Positions 15,004 to 23,074 of a stretch of 64,000 nt of DNA are shown here, one piece after another (the first letter of the stretch is position 1; every line of letters begins with the position of its first letter). The DNA comes from JACMQX01 sp040385105. Its GTDB lineage: Bacteria; Pseudomonadota; Gammaproteobacteria; Burkholderiales; Burkholderiaceae_C. The DNA lies in contig JAZKHY010000027.1 in NCBI GenBank assembly GCA_040385105.1, positions 12,824 to 76,823 of the forward strand, given 5' to 3'. The notes beneath the pieces were generated by a model that was given only the letters and a program-made list of their open reading frames with translations, had not been told where the DNA came from and searched no databases. A program made the position numbers and the translations under genes.

Positions 15004-17249
15004 AGGCAGGTCCTGATCACGTCCCAATAGGCGCCGCCAAGGTGCTCGACACTCTGGAGCGAAAGGACCTCCGGCGTGGGCAACGCCCGCCGGATAGCCG
15101 CTTCATGCTGCTCCATCCACAGCAGCTGCTGTGCCATCTGCTCGGGGTCGGCAGGGTTCATCCAGGCCATGCCAAGGCTGAACTGCGCATCGATCTCACG
15201 CATGGCCGGGTAGTCGCTGGACAACGCCGGCACACCGGCATGGGCCGCCTCGATCACGCTGAACGTGCCGTTGTCCACGGCAGCCGCATGCCATACAAAA
15301 GCGGCACCGGCCAGGCGCGTGGCGAACCTGCTGTCAGGCAGTTCACCAAGGACTTTGAGCCTGCTGCCGCCAACGGCCTTGCGCCACGCGGCCTGGGGCA
15401 GGTCGACCCCGGTGACATGGCATTCCAGCTTGCCGCCGAGCATGCGGTAGTAGATGTCGAGCGCTTTCAGCGCGTTGGCATGGTTCTTGTGCTGCGCGCC
15501 ATTGGTGGTCCACAAAAAATAGCCCGGGCCTGTGCTGTTGCCCTGCGCCAGGCGCGGGGCCGGCGGTAGCGGCCCGGGCGCGGACGACAGCATGGGAACG
15601 CGGACCACACGGCGCGGCGCCACACCCGCATATTGCAGCGCATCCTGCCGCGTGAACTCCGTGGTGACCATCACCATGCGGGCAGTGCGCGCGGCATTGA
15701 TGAACGGCTGATCGTCCCCGCCGTCGAGCACCTCTGGCACATAGCGTTGCACATAGTCGTACACCATGAGGATGGCCGGACGCACAGGCAACAGCGGCGC
15801 TTGCAGGCGGTCACTGACCACAACCCACGCGTCGCAATCGCAGAACTGCTGGATGCCGTCTTCAGCCACAAGGTAGCGCGGCGCCAGAGGCCGCCACCCG
15901 CTCTCGCCCGCATAGGCCATGGCCCTGCGGGCCTGTGCCAGATCGAGCATGCGCCAGGTGAACGTCCGGCGCGCAAGGAACGGTGCCAGGTCATCCAGTG
16001 CGCCTGGCGGGTAGGCTTGCGGATCATCCGGATGTGCAAACACAACATCGGCATCCTCACCCCGCGCCCGGCTGCCGTGCCAGATGGCTTCGGCCAGCAA
16101 CTTCGCACCGCGCAATGTGCCGCCCCTGTAGGAAGCGGCCAGTATGACGGCGATCTTCTTCCTGCGCGCGCGCGCCGGGCGATCCCGGGAACGGTCTGCC
16201 GCAAGCGCTGCAAGTATGCGGGCCATGCCTTGCTTCCAGGCCTCCTCACAGGCTTCGGGCCGCATCGCATCCAGCAGCCGCGTCTGCGACGCGCGGATAT
16301 CATCAATGAGCCCGGGATCGCCATCCAGGAGTCTCCGGATCTTCGTGCGCGCTTCGTCAAGTGTCCGTGCGCGCCCCGGCATCCCTGCCCCACCCATCCG
16401 GTCAAGCATGCCGCCGGCCATGAACACCAGCGGCATGCCCGCACGCACCGCCTCGAAAGGATGGTAGTGCACATGGTTGGGCTCTGTGGAGTGGTAGAAC
16501 ATGACGCGCAACGCACGCATGTTTTCCTCATGCTGCGAGGCCGGCAGGTAGCCCAGCACACGGGGGTCTTCCACCGGCACGGCCTGCGAGCCGCCCACGA
16601 CATAGTCAAAGCCCTCAAAGTCGTGCCGGAACCGCTCGTGGATCTCGCGGTAGTACGAGTTGATCCCCACGTCGGGGCACACGAAGAACAACCGGGCGGA
16701 TCGCCCATGCCAACCTTCCCTCGGCGCGCAGTCCATCAGCCCCAGAGGCAGGTACACCTCACGCCTGCTCAGGAAGCCCTCCTCCAGCCCGGCCAGGTGC
16801 GGGTAGGCCGTCCCGAGCCAGAATCGCGGGCCGGCGGCCACGATGCGGCGGCGCAGGCCTTCCTTCGCATCTGCCAGGAAGCTGTAGGTCATGTCCGAGT
16901 TCAGCCCGAACGCCCGCCAGACCACCGCGCCCTTGAAGCTGGAGACAACCTCCATCACGCAGTCCAGGTCATGGGCGATGAAGAACAGGACATCGAAGTA
17001 CCGGTTGGCCACGGCCCAGGCAGCGGCGCCGGGCCCGCCGTGCCAGTCGGCCTCATCCAGCACCTTCAGGTCGTCAGGCGGAATACCGGCGGGCGCACGA
17101 CGGTTGCTGTCCACTGACGCACTGCGGAAATTGACCTGCTGCGGGTAGCTCGCCGGCGTGAAAACATCCTGCACGCCTGCGGCACGCAACATGGCGAGGT
17201 CGAAAGCCCGCGCCGTCGAGTGATTCAGAAGCCACATCGCGCGCGTCAT
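15000..17249 (-). CDS. Large two-module glycosyltransferase
   Basis: 749 residues. The C-terminal module (~365-749) is a GT4-type domain: KKIAVILAASYRGGTLRGAKLL, then a donor-site block FLWTTNGAQHKNHANALKAL and FSVIEAAHAGVPALSSDYPAMREID. The N-terminal module (~1-345) also looks like a transferase fold, with FYHSTEPNHVHYHPFEAVRAGMPLVFMAGG near its end. Two modules would allow addition of two sugars or a processive reaction. The start ATG 17249 overlaps the acyltransferase stop (ATGA), so the much longer upstream extension of the frame is rejected. No signal peptide or clear membrane helix; likely cytoplasmic. Confidence 0.82.
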   Translation of the reverse strand: MTRAMWLLNHSTARAFDLAMLRAAGVQDVFTPASYPQQVNFRSASVDSNRRAPAGIPPDDLKVLDEADWHGGPGAAAWAVANRYFDVLFFIAHDLDCVMEVVSSFKGAVVWRAFGLNSDMTYSFLADAKEGLRRRIVAAGPRFWLGTAYPHLAGLEEGFLSRREVYLPLGLMDCAPREGWHGRSARLFFVCPDVGINSYYREIHERFRHDFEGFDYVVGGSQAVPVEDPRVLGYLPASQHEENMRALRVMFYHSTEPNHVHYHPFEAVRAGMPLVFMAGGMLDRMGGAGMPGRARTLDEARTKIRRLLDGDPGLIDDIRASQTRLLDAMRPEACEEAWKQGMARILAALAADRSRDRPARARRKKIAVILAASYRGGTLRGAKLLAEAIWHGSRARGEDADVVFAHPDDPQAYPPGALDDLAPFLARRTFTWRMLDLAQARRAMAYAGESGWRPLAPRYLVAEDGIQQFCDCDAWVVVSDRLQAPLLPVRPAILMVYDYVQRYVPEVLDGGDDQPFINAARTARMVMVTTEFTRQDALQYAGVAPRRVVRVPMLSSAPGPLPPAPRLAQGNSTGPGYFLWTTNGAQHKNHANALKALDIYYRMLGGKLECHVTGVDLPQAAWRKAVGGSRLKVLGELPDSRFATRLAGAAFVWHAAAVDNGTFSVIEAAHAGVPALSSDYPAMREIDAQFSLGMAWMNPADPEQMAQQLLWMEQHEAAIRRALPTPEVLSLQSVEHLGGAYWDVIRTCL

Positions 17250-18352
17250 GCAATGCGCCTTGCAAAAATGTGCGACAACCGGATGGAAGGCCGCTCGATG
17301 AACCGCTCGGACAGCATCGCAAATGGAACTGTCAGGATGAAAGCAGCCATCCCGAAGAATACCCAGGTCAGACCCTTGATGCTCGCTGGTTCCACTGGAA
17401 CCAGCGCCACGAGAACATGGATCGCCACCACGTTCAGCAGGTAGTAGCTGTAGCTGATGCGGCCCAGAAATGCGGGCAATGGCCGCGTGAGTGCGCGAGC
17501 GGGCCAGCTGCCCGGGACATGCCGCAGGCATGCCACCATGGCTGCCAGCGCACCAACCTGAACAATGAGGGCCGTGAGCGACTGGTGGGGCGCCAGATGG
17601 CGGGCCCCCAGGCCTACGGCAAGCCACATGAACACCGCTCGGCCCGAAGCCGTCCCGAACAGCGCTGCTGCCTGCGGCGTGGCCGCGAGCATTCCGCAGA
17701 CAAAAGCAAAGAGATACGGCGCGATCAGGGGAATCGAGAACACAACCCACAGATTCTGCAGCGCCAGGAGCGAGACCAGCGCCATGGCCAGCAGGCCGCT
17801 GAATCCGGCCCATAGGTAGATGAAAGCGCCGGCCAGCAGGAATGGCGTTGCAACCGCCTCGATCTGCACGCTGCGGGAAGGCCCGTGGAAGTTGCCAATT
17901 TCCAGGAGAAACGCATTCTTCAGCGCAGCCTCAAGACTGACAGGCGGAAAGCCGCTGCCACCGCTGGCTGTCCAGAGCCACGCCACCAGCCAGAGAAAAA
18001 GCATGGTGGACAGCATGGCCGGAATCAGCCTGGCCGCCCGGCGCCAGAAAAATTCTGCCGCCACCCGCCAGGCCCCGGCGCCAGCCGCCATGCGCATCAG
18101 CGAGTGATGAAGGACCAGCCCGCTGAGGATGTAGAAGCAGATGACCGCCGCCTCACCGTCAAAGACCGTGAGCATGATCTTCATGGGGAGATCGGCCGCG
18201 GCAAGCTGCTGTGCAGGAACGTTCATCACCCGGTCCTGCAAGGCCGGCTGGTAATACAGGATCGCATGGAAGAACGTCACGGACAGGGCCGCCATGCCAC
18301 GCAAGCCGTCCAGAGCGGCGAATCTCCCGCCTGGTGGGCTGGCGGGATTCAT
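17246..18352 (-). CDS. OafA-like acyltransferase-3 membrane protein
   Basis: 368 residues, about ten membrane helices. The N-terminus has the acyltransferase-3 signature RFAALDGLRGMAALSVTFFHAILYY (His in helix 1), followed by FDGEAAVICFYILSGLVLHHSL, and RRAARLIPAM in the loop. The C-terminal part has LGRISYSYYLLN. The family transfers acetyl or other acyl groups to sugars of O-antigen or exopolysaccharide. It lies between the aminotransferase and the glycosyltransferases, and both junctions are ATGA overlaps, so it belongs to this glycan operon. Confidence 0.87.
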   Translation of the reverse strand: MNPASPPGGRFAALDGLRGMAALSVTFFHAILYYQPALQDRVMNVPAQQLAAADLPMKIMLTVFDGEAAVICFYILSGLVLHHSLMRMAAGAGAWRVAAEFFWRRAARLIPAMLSTMLFLWLVAWLWTASGGSGFPPVSLEAALKNAFLLEIGNFHGPSRSVQIEAVATPFLLAGAFIYLWAGFSGLLAMALVSLLALQNLWVVFSIPLIAPYLFAFVCGMLAATPQAAALFGTASGRAVFMWLAVGLGARHLAPHQSLTALIVQVGALAAMVACLRHVPGSWPARALTRPLPAFLGRISYSYYLLNVVAIHVLVALVPVEPASIKGLTWVFFGMAAFILTVPFAMLSERFIERPSIRLSHIFARRIA

Positions 18353-19485
18353 CGGTAGTTCCGGGCACTGCCGGCAGCTTCCTGCATGTCCCCGGCGGCC
18401 TGCACAAGATGGAACTTGCGGATGGCGTCGCAGATCATGAACACCTGGTCACGGGTGAGCGCCGGATAGCTGGGCAGGTTGATGCCGCGTTGCGACAACT
18501 GCTCGGCCACCGGAAAGCTCTGGCCGGTGGCCAGGTGGGGCAACTGGTGCGCCGGATGGAACAGCGGGCGCGTGTCGATGCCCCGGTCCCGCAGGAAGCG
18601 GCGAAGCGGGTCCCGCCAGCGGGCGGTGCCGACCAGGAAGGAACACATCCAGTATGAATTCACGGCGTCCGGCGAGTCCTCCTGGAATGAAACCGGCAGG
18701 CTTTCACAGCCCTCCCGGTACCAGGCAGCAATGGCGCGCTTGCGCTCGAGAAATGACTCGACCTGCTCCAGCTGCGCCAGACCGATGGCCGCGCAGATGT
18801 TGGTCATGCGGTAGTTGTACCCCTGGACGTCGTGCCAGTACTCCCGTCCGGGCGAGAGGCCCTGGGTCTTCAGGTGATGCACCCTGTCGATGACCGACCG
18901 CTGCCCCGCCACCACCATGCCACCCTCACCACAGGTGATGGTCTTGTTGCCGAAGAAACTGAAAGTGGCAACATCACCGAACGTTCCCACATGCCGGCCG
19001 CGGTAGCGGGAGCCGATCGCTTCCGCGCAGTCCTCCACCAGCAGCAAATTGTGGTCGCGGCACAGTTCCACCAGCGCATCCATGGCACAAGGCAGGCCAT
19101 ACAGGTGAACCGCCATCACGGCCCGCGTACGGGGCGTGATGCGCCGCCGCACATCCCCGGGGTCAAGGTTCCACCCTCCGGCCGCAGACTCCGCGAATAC
19201 CGCCTTCGCACCCGTCTGCAGGATGGCATTGACCGAGGCCACATAGGTCAGCGTCGGCACGATCACCTCGTCGCCGGGGCCCAGGCCCAGCGCCAGCAGG
19301 GCCACATGCAGGGCAACGGTCCCATTGCAGACACTGGTGGCATGAGGCACGCCCATAAACGCGGCAAAGCCCTTCTCGAAGCGATCAATGAACTCGCCCT
19401 TGGACGATATCCAGGTCGAGTCCAGGCACTGGTTCACATAGGTCTTCTCGTTGCCGCCAAGCAGCGGCTGGTAAACCGGGATCAT
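18349..19485 (-). CDS. DegT/DnrJ/EryC1-family sugar aminotransferase (perosamine-synthase-like)
   Basis: 378 residues, PLP-dependent fold type I. Motifs: N-terminal IPVYQPLLGGNEKTYVNQCLDSTWISS, cofactor site TSVCNGTVALHVAL, LLVEDCAEAIGSRYRGRHVGTFGDVATFSFFGNKTIT with the Schiff-base Lys181, and a C-terminal RPLFHPAHQLPH. The block around K181 resembles GDP-perosamine synthases. It would install a 4-amino group on a nucleotide-linked 4-keto sugar. Start 19485 has GGTGA 7 bases upstream; other ATGs at 19503 and 19572 are less likely. The sugar-nucleotide dehydratase needed to feed it is not in the window. It starts 37 bases after aroQ on the same strand. Confidence 0.9.
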   Translation of the reverse strand: MIPVYQPLLGGNEKTYVNQCLDSTWISSKGEFIDRFEKGFAAFMGVPHATSVCNGTVALHVALLALGLGPGDEVIVPTLTYVASVNAILQTGAKAVFAESAAGGWNLDPGDVRRRITPRTRAVMAVHLYGLPCAMDALVELCRDHNLLLVEDCAEAIGSRYRGRHVGTFGDVATFSFFGNKTITCGEGGMVVAGQRSVIDRVHHLKTQGLSPGREYWHDVQGYNYRMTNICAAIGLAQLEQVESFLERKRAIAAWYREGCESLPVSFQEDSPDAVNSYWMCSFLVGTARWRDPLRRFLRDRGIDTRPLFHPAHQLPHLATGQSFPVAEQLSQRGINLPSYPALTRDQVFMICDAIRKFHLVQAAGDMQEAAGSARNYR

Positions 19486-19522
19486 GCTTTCACCGTGCGG
19501 CATCGGGGGGCCCTGGCCGCAT

Positions 19523-19966
19523 TCAGATGGCAGCCAGCGCCGCCACAGCCAGCGGATACCCCTGCACCCCAAACCCGGCCATCACAGCCTTGGCAGCCGG
19601 TGAAATATACGAGTGATGCCGGAACGCCTCACGCGCATGCACATTCGAGATGTGCAGCTCGATCAGCACAATCCCCGTCCCCTTGATCGCGTCATGCAAG
19701 GCAATGCTGGTATGCGTGTACGCACCCGCATTCAGGATCACGCCTGCCAGGCTGCCGGCTGCATGCAGCTTGCCGGCCTCATGGATCCAGGTGACAAGCT
19801 CACCCTCATGGTTGCTCTGGCGGAAGTCCAGCTTGAAGCCGTGGGTGGCGCAGGCGGTGGCGGAGAGTTTTTCAACATCGGCCAGCGTCTGCGAGCCATA
19901 GACCTGCGGCTCGCGCGTGCCCAGCAGGTTGAGGTTGGGGCCGTTGAGGATGAGGACAGTTTTCAT
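19523..19966 (-). CDS. aroQ: Type II 3-dehydroquinate dehydratase
   Basis: 147 residues, the normal length for type II enzymes. Motifs: ILNGPNLNLLGTREPQVYG (Arg and Tyr of the flexible active-site loop), FRQSNHEGELVTWIHEA, VILNAGAYTHTSIALHDAI, then ELHISNVHAREAFRHHSYISP. It interconverts 3-dehydroquinate and 3-dehydroshikimate. Placed last in an operon with a shikimate/quinate dehydrogenase, a dehydroshikimate dehydratase and pca genes, it most likely works catabolically on quinate. Its ATG shares a base with the pcaD stop (TAATG). Confidence 0.96.
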   Translation of the reverse strand: MKTVLILNGPNLNLLGTREPQVYGSQTLADVEKLSATACATHGFKLDFRQSNHEGELVTWIHEAGKLHAAGSLAGVILNAGAYTHTSIALHDAIKGTGIVLIELHISNVHAREAFRHHSYISPAAKAVMAGFGVQGYPLAVAALAAI

Positions 19967-20739
19967 TAGACGGTTTCAAGAAAGTCGGAAACAAGTTTGG
20001 CGAAGGACAAGGGCTTTTCGGTCGCGCTCATGTGGGCCGTGTTCATGCCGTGCAACTGGGCGCCGGAGATCGCCAGCGAGATCGCGCGGGACATCGCCTC
20101 GGGCGTGGACTCGTCGCGCTTGCCGTAGATCACGAGCGAGGGGCAGTGGATCAGCCCGTCGCTGGTGCGGAAGTCCATGGCCATGATGGCCTCGCAGCAG
20201 GCGATGTAGGCGCCAGGGTCGGTGGCCTCCAGCACGGCGCGGGTGCGGGCCACGCGCCCGATGCCGCCGTTGACCGTGTCGGCGCGGAACTCGCGGGTGA
20301 ACCAGCGCTGCATCGTCTGCTCGGCAATGGCCGCCATGCCGTCCTTGCGCACCGTATCGATGCGCTCGCGCCAGGAGGCGCGGCGCGCCTCCTCGAAATA
20401 ATTGGACGAGTTGGCCACCACGATGCTGCGGATCATCTGCGGGTAGCGCACCGCCAGCGCCTGGGCCACCATGCCGCCCATCGACAGGCCGATGAAATGC
20501 ACCGGCTTGCGCGCCTGCTCGGCAATGAGCGATGCCGCATCCTCGGCCAGCGCCGCCAGGGTGTAAGGGCCGGGCACCACCTCGGACTTGCCGTGGCCCC
20601 GGTGGTCGTAGCGCAGCACGGTGAAGCGCGCCTGGAGCGCCGCGGCCACGTCGTCCCACATGCCCAGATCGCTGCCCAGCGAATGGCTGAGCACCAGGAC
20701 GGGGCCCTTTCCCTGCTTGACGAAATTGAGTTGCGGCAT
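19966..20739 (-). CDS. pcaD: 3-oxoadipate enol-lactonase
   Basis: 257 residues, alpha/beta hydrolase. Motifs: LVLSHSLGSDLGMWDDV (oxyanion region), YDHRGHGKS, nucleophile elbow GLSMGGMVAQALA, acid region VIYGKRDESTP and a late His (GMNTAHMSATEKP). PcaD opens 3-oxoadipate enol-lactone to 3-oxoadipate in the beta-ketoadipate pathway. It lies with pcaB in the same operon. Carboxymuconolactone decarboxylase (PcaC), which makes its substrate, is neither fused nor nearby. Confidence 0.92.
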   Translation of the reverse strand: MPQLNFVKQGKGPVLVLSHSLGSDLGMWDDVAAALQARFTVLRYDHRGHGKSEVVPGPYTLAALAEDAASLIAEQARKPVHFIGLSMGGMVAQALAVRYPQMIRSIVVANSSNYFEEARRASWRERIDTVRKDGMAAIAEQTMQRWFTREFRADTVNGGIGRVARTRAVLEATDPGAYIACCEAIMAMDFRTSDGLIHCPSLVIYGKRDESTPEAMSRAISLAISGAQLHGMNTAHMSATEKPLSFAKLVSDFLETV

Positions 20740-20819
20740 CTGTGCGGGTTCCTGCTGGCTGAACCGGCTTGCTGCCGGGCCCTGCCCTCCATTGTGCCGC
20801 CAGATTCATGCGGACCGCT

Positions 20820-21866
20820 TCAATGGCCTGCAACTTGTTCGCAGCCTCCGCTTGCGATCGCCCGCCGCACCGCCTGCACCACGCGCAGGCTCTCCAGCGC
20901 GCTGGCCACAGTGACCAGCGGCTCTGCCCGGCGCTCGACCACGTCGCAGAAGTGGCCGAGCTGCACCGCCAGCGGGTCGGTGGCGTCCAGCGCAAGCTGC
21001 GCCGTGTCAAACGGCATCCACCAGCTGGCCGCGCCGGGGTAGACCCAGGTGCGCAGTGTGGGCACGGCCAGCGAGCCGCGGGTGCCGGCCAGAAAATAGC
21101 AGTCCTCGCCGGGGTGGTGCGGGTAGTCGGCGTTCTCGCCCGAGGTCTGCTCCCAGCTGCGCGGCGCGGCGGCAGCGTCCGACAGCGTGAATGTTCCCAG
21201 CGCGCCGTTGGCAAAGCGCAGGTTGATGACGGCGGTGTCTTCGACCGCAAAGCCGCGCACGGCGTTCGACGCCATCGCCTGCACGCTGGTCACGTCGCCA
21301 CAGAGCATGCGCAGGTTGTCGATGTCATGGATCAGGTTGATCAGCACCGGGCCGCCGCCGGGCTCACGGCGCCAGGGGCCGCCCTCGAAGTAGCTGTCCG
21401 CCTTGTGGAACAGCGCACTGCCCATGACGCTGACCAGGCGCCCCAGCGTGCCGCGCCGGATCACTTCATGCGCGGCGCGCAGGGCGGCACTGTGGCGGCG
21501 GTGGTGGCCGACCAGCATCGGGACGCGCAAGGCTTCCAGCGCCCGCGCCAGCTGCTCGCCCGCCTCCACGGAATCAGCCAGCGGCTTTTCGATGAGCGCC
21601 GGCACGCCGTGCGCGGCACACGCCAGCGCGCCCGGCACATGCAGGGCATTGGGCGTCGCCAGAATGGCGCCGTCGGGCCGGGCCTGTGCAAACAGTACCT
21701 GCAGGTTCGGGTAGTGCGGAACCTGCGATTGCGCGGCGAGCGCCGCCGTTGCGGGAGACGGGTCGACGATGGCGCACAGCCGCGCGCGGGGCGACTGCGC
21801 CAGCAGTTCCATGTGCCGGCGGCCGATCACCCCCGCACCCACCACCGCGATGTCCAGCGGCTTCAC
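20820..21866 (-). CDS. Gfo/Idh/MocA-family NAD(P)-dependent oxidoreductase
   Basis: 348 residues. N-terminal Rossmann fold: LDIAVVGAGVIGRRHMELL, then the family Glu-Lys-Pro motif in PALIEKPLADSVEAG (Lys is the usual catalytic residue). The C-terminal alpha/beta domain holds GGGPVLINLIHDIDNLRMLCG with the conserved Asp and His. These enzymes oxidise hydroxyl groups of sugars, cyclitols and polyols. Inside this operon it may be a second dehydrogenase for a quinate- or shikimate-like cyclitol; that role is inference. GTG start at 21866 overlaps the pcaB stop (GTGA). It does not resemble the LigC/PmdC type as I remember it. Confidence 0.85.
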   Translation of the reverse strand: MKPLDIAVVGAGVIGRRHMELLAQSPRARLCAIVDPSPATAALAAQSQVPHYPNLQVLFAQARPDGAILATPNALHVPGALACAAHGVPALIEKPLADSVEAGEQLARALEALRVPMLVGHHRRHSAALRAAHEVIRRGTLGRLVSVMGSALFHKADSYFEGGPWRREPGGGPVLINLIHDIDNLRMLCGDVTSVQAMASNAVRGFAVEDTAVINLRFANGALGTFTLSDAAAAPRSWEQTSGENADYPHHPGEDCYFLAGTRGSLAVPTLRTWVYPGAASWWMPFDTAQLALDATDPLAVQLGHFCDVVERRAEPLVTVASALESLRVVQAVRRAIASGGCEQVAGH

Positions 21867-23074
21867 GCCGCCACAGCTTCCTCCGCCGGCTCGCGCAGGG
21901 CCCGTACCTGGGCCAGCGCCAGCCGTGCGGCATGCTCCACCATCCCGGCGTTGAACCACTCCTGCGCCGCGGCCTTCGGCAGGCTGGCGCGCACCGCGTC
22001 CACATTGGCGCGCATGCGCTGCGGGTCCACCTGCAAGCCGGGCAAGGCGGCCGCCAGCGCGCGCGCGCTGCCGTGGGCCGACATCACCAGCTGCGGCCAC
22101 TCGGCCAGCTCCGCCTGCCAGGCGCCCAGGGCGCGCTCGTGCTCATGGGGCATGGCCGCCAGCAAGGCAGCCACCCGTTGCGGCGCACGCTGCGCGGCGG
22201 CCAGCGCCACCATCGAGGCCACCGGGTTGTGCTTGTGCGGCATCGCGGCAGGGCTGCCGCGCCCCGGCTCATTCGGCTCGGCCAGTTCGGCCACTTCAAA
22301 CTGGCTCATCAGCGAGATGTCGGTGGCAATCTTGCCCAGGCTGCCCACCAGCAGGCCGAGCTCGCAGCCCAGCGCCACCCACTCGTCGCGCTGCGAATGC
22401 CAGGACGCCGCTGGCACACCCAGCCCCAGCTCGGCGGCCATGCTGGCCACCAGCGCGTCCCCCTTGCCCAGCATCTTCTCCAGCGTGCCTGCCGTGCCGC
22501 CCAGTTGCAGCTTGAGCGCGTGGCCTGCCGCCTCGCGCAGCCGGCGGCGGCTGCGCACCAGCGGCGCGGCCCAGCCCGCGCACTTGAAGCCGAAGCTGGT
22601 CACGCAGGCCGGCTGCATCAGCGTACGCGCGAGCATCGGCGTGTCGGCATGGCGTTCGGCCAGCTGCAGCAGCGCATGGATGGATTTGTCGATGTCCAGC
22701 ATCAGCGGCCTGAGCGCGTCACGCGTGGCCAGCGCCATGGCTGTGTCGATCACGTCCTGGCTGGTGCTGCCGTAGTGCACGAACGGCACCGCCTCGATGT
22801 TGAACAGGCCGACGGTTTCCTTCAGGCTGCGCACCAGTGGTATCGCCACGCTGCCGGCGCGGCCGCTCTCCCGCACGATCTTGGCCACGTCGAAAAGCTC
22901 GACCCTGCAGGTGCCGATGATGGACTTGGCCGCCGCCTGCGGGATGATGCCCTCTGCCCCCTGCGCCCGCGCCAGCGCCGCCTCGAAGCGCAGCATGGCA
23001 TCGACGAAGTTTCGGCCGTCAAAGGCCTCGATGACGTCGGGCGTCGAGAGGAAGCCGTCGAAGATGGTGCTCAT
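21863..23074 (-). CDS. pcaB: 3-carboxy-cis,cis-muconate cycloisomerase
   Basis: 403 residues, fumarase/aspartase superfamily. Key blocks: FVHYGSTSQDVIDTAMAL, LARTLMQPACVTSFGFK and the superfamily signature GRGSPAAMPHKHNPVASM. PcaB cyclises 3-carboxy-cis,cis-muconate (from protocatechuate 3,4-cleavage) to 4-carboxymuconolactone. Start 23074 (MSTIFDGFLST) overlaps the upstream stop as ATGA. It is slightly shorter than many PcaB proteins, which run to ~450 residues. Protocatechuate 3,4-dioxygenase genes are absent here. Confidence 0.9.
   Translation of the reverse strand: MSTIFDGFLSTPDVIEAFDGRNFVDAMLRFEAALARAQGAEGIIPQAAAKSIIGTCRVELFDVAKIVRESGRAGSVAIPLVRSLKETVGLFNIEAVPFVHYGSTSQDVIDTAMALATRDALRPLMLDIDKSIHALLQLAERHADTPMLARTLMQPACVTSFGFKCAGWAAPLVRSRRRLREAAGHALKLQLGGTAGTLEKMLGKGDALVASMAAELGLGVPAASWHSQRDEWVALGCELGLLVGSLGKIATDISLMSQFEVAELAEPNEPGRGSPAAMPHKHNPVASMVALAAAQRAPQRVAALLAAMPHEHERALGAWQAELAEWPQLVMSAHGSARALAAALPGLQVDPQRMRANVDAVRASLPKAAAQEWFNAGMVEHAARLALAQVRALREPAEEAVAA

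Noticed and set aside
17250..17813. N-terminal extension of the large glycosyltransferase frame
   Set aside because: It lies inside the OafA-like gene, and the ATGA overlap at 17249-17246 marks the real start.
20820..21866. Assignment of the Gfo/Idh/MocA gene as ligC/pmdC of the protocatechuate 4,5-cleavage pathway
   Set aside because: LigC belongs to the same superfamily, but the N-terminal motif and length differ from what I remember, and no ligAB or other 4,5-pathway gene is present.
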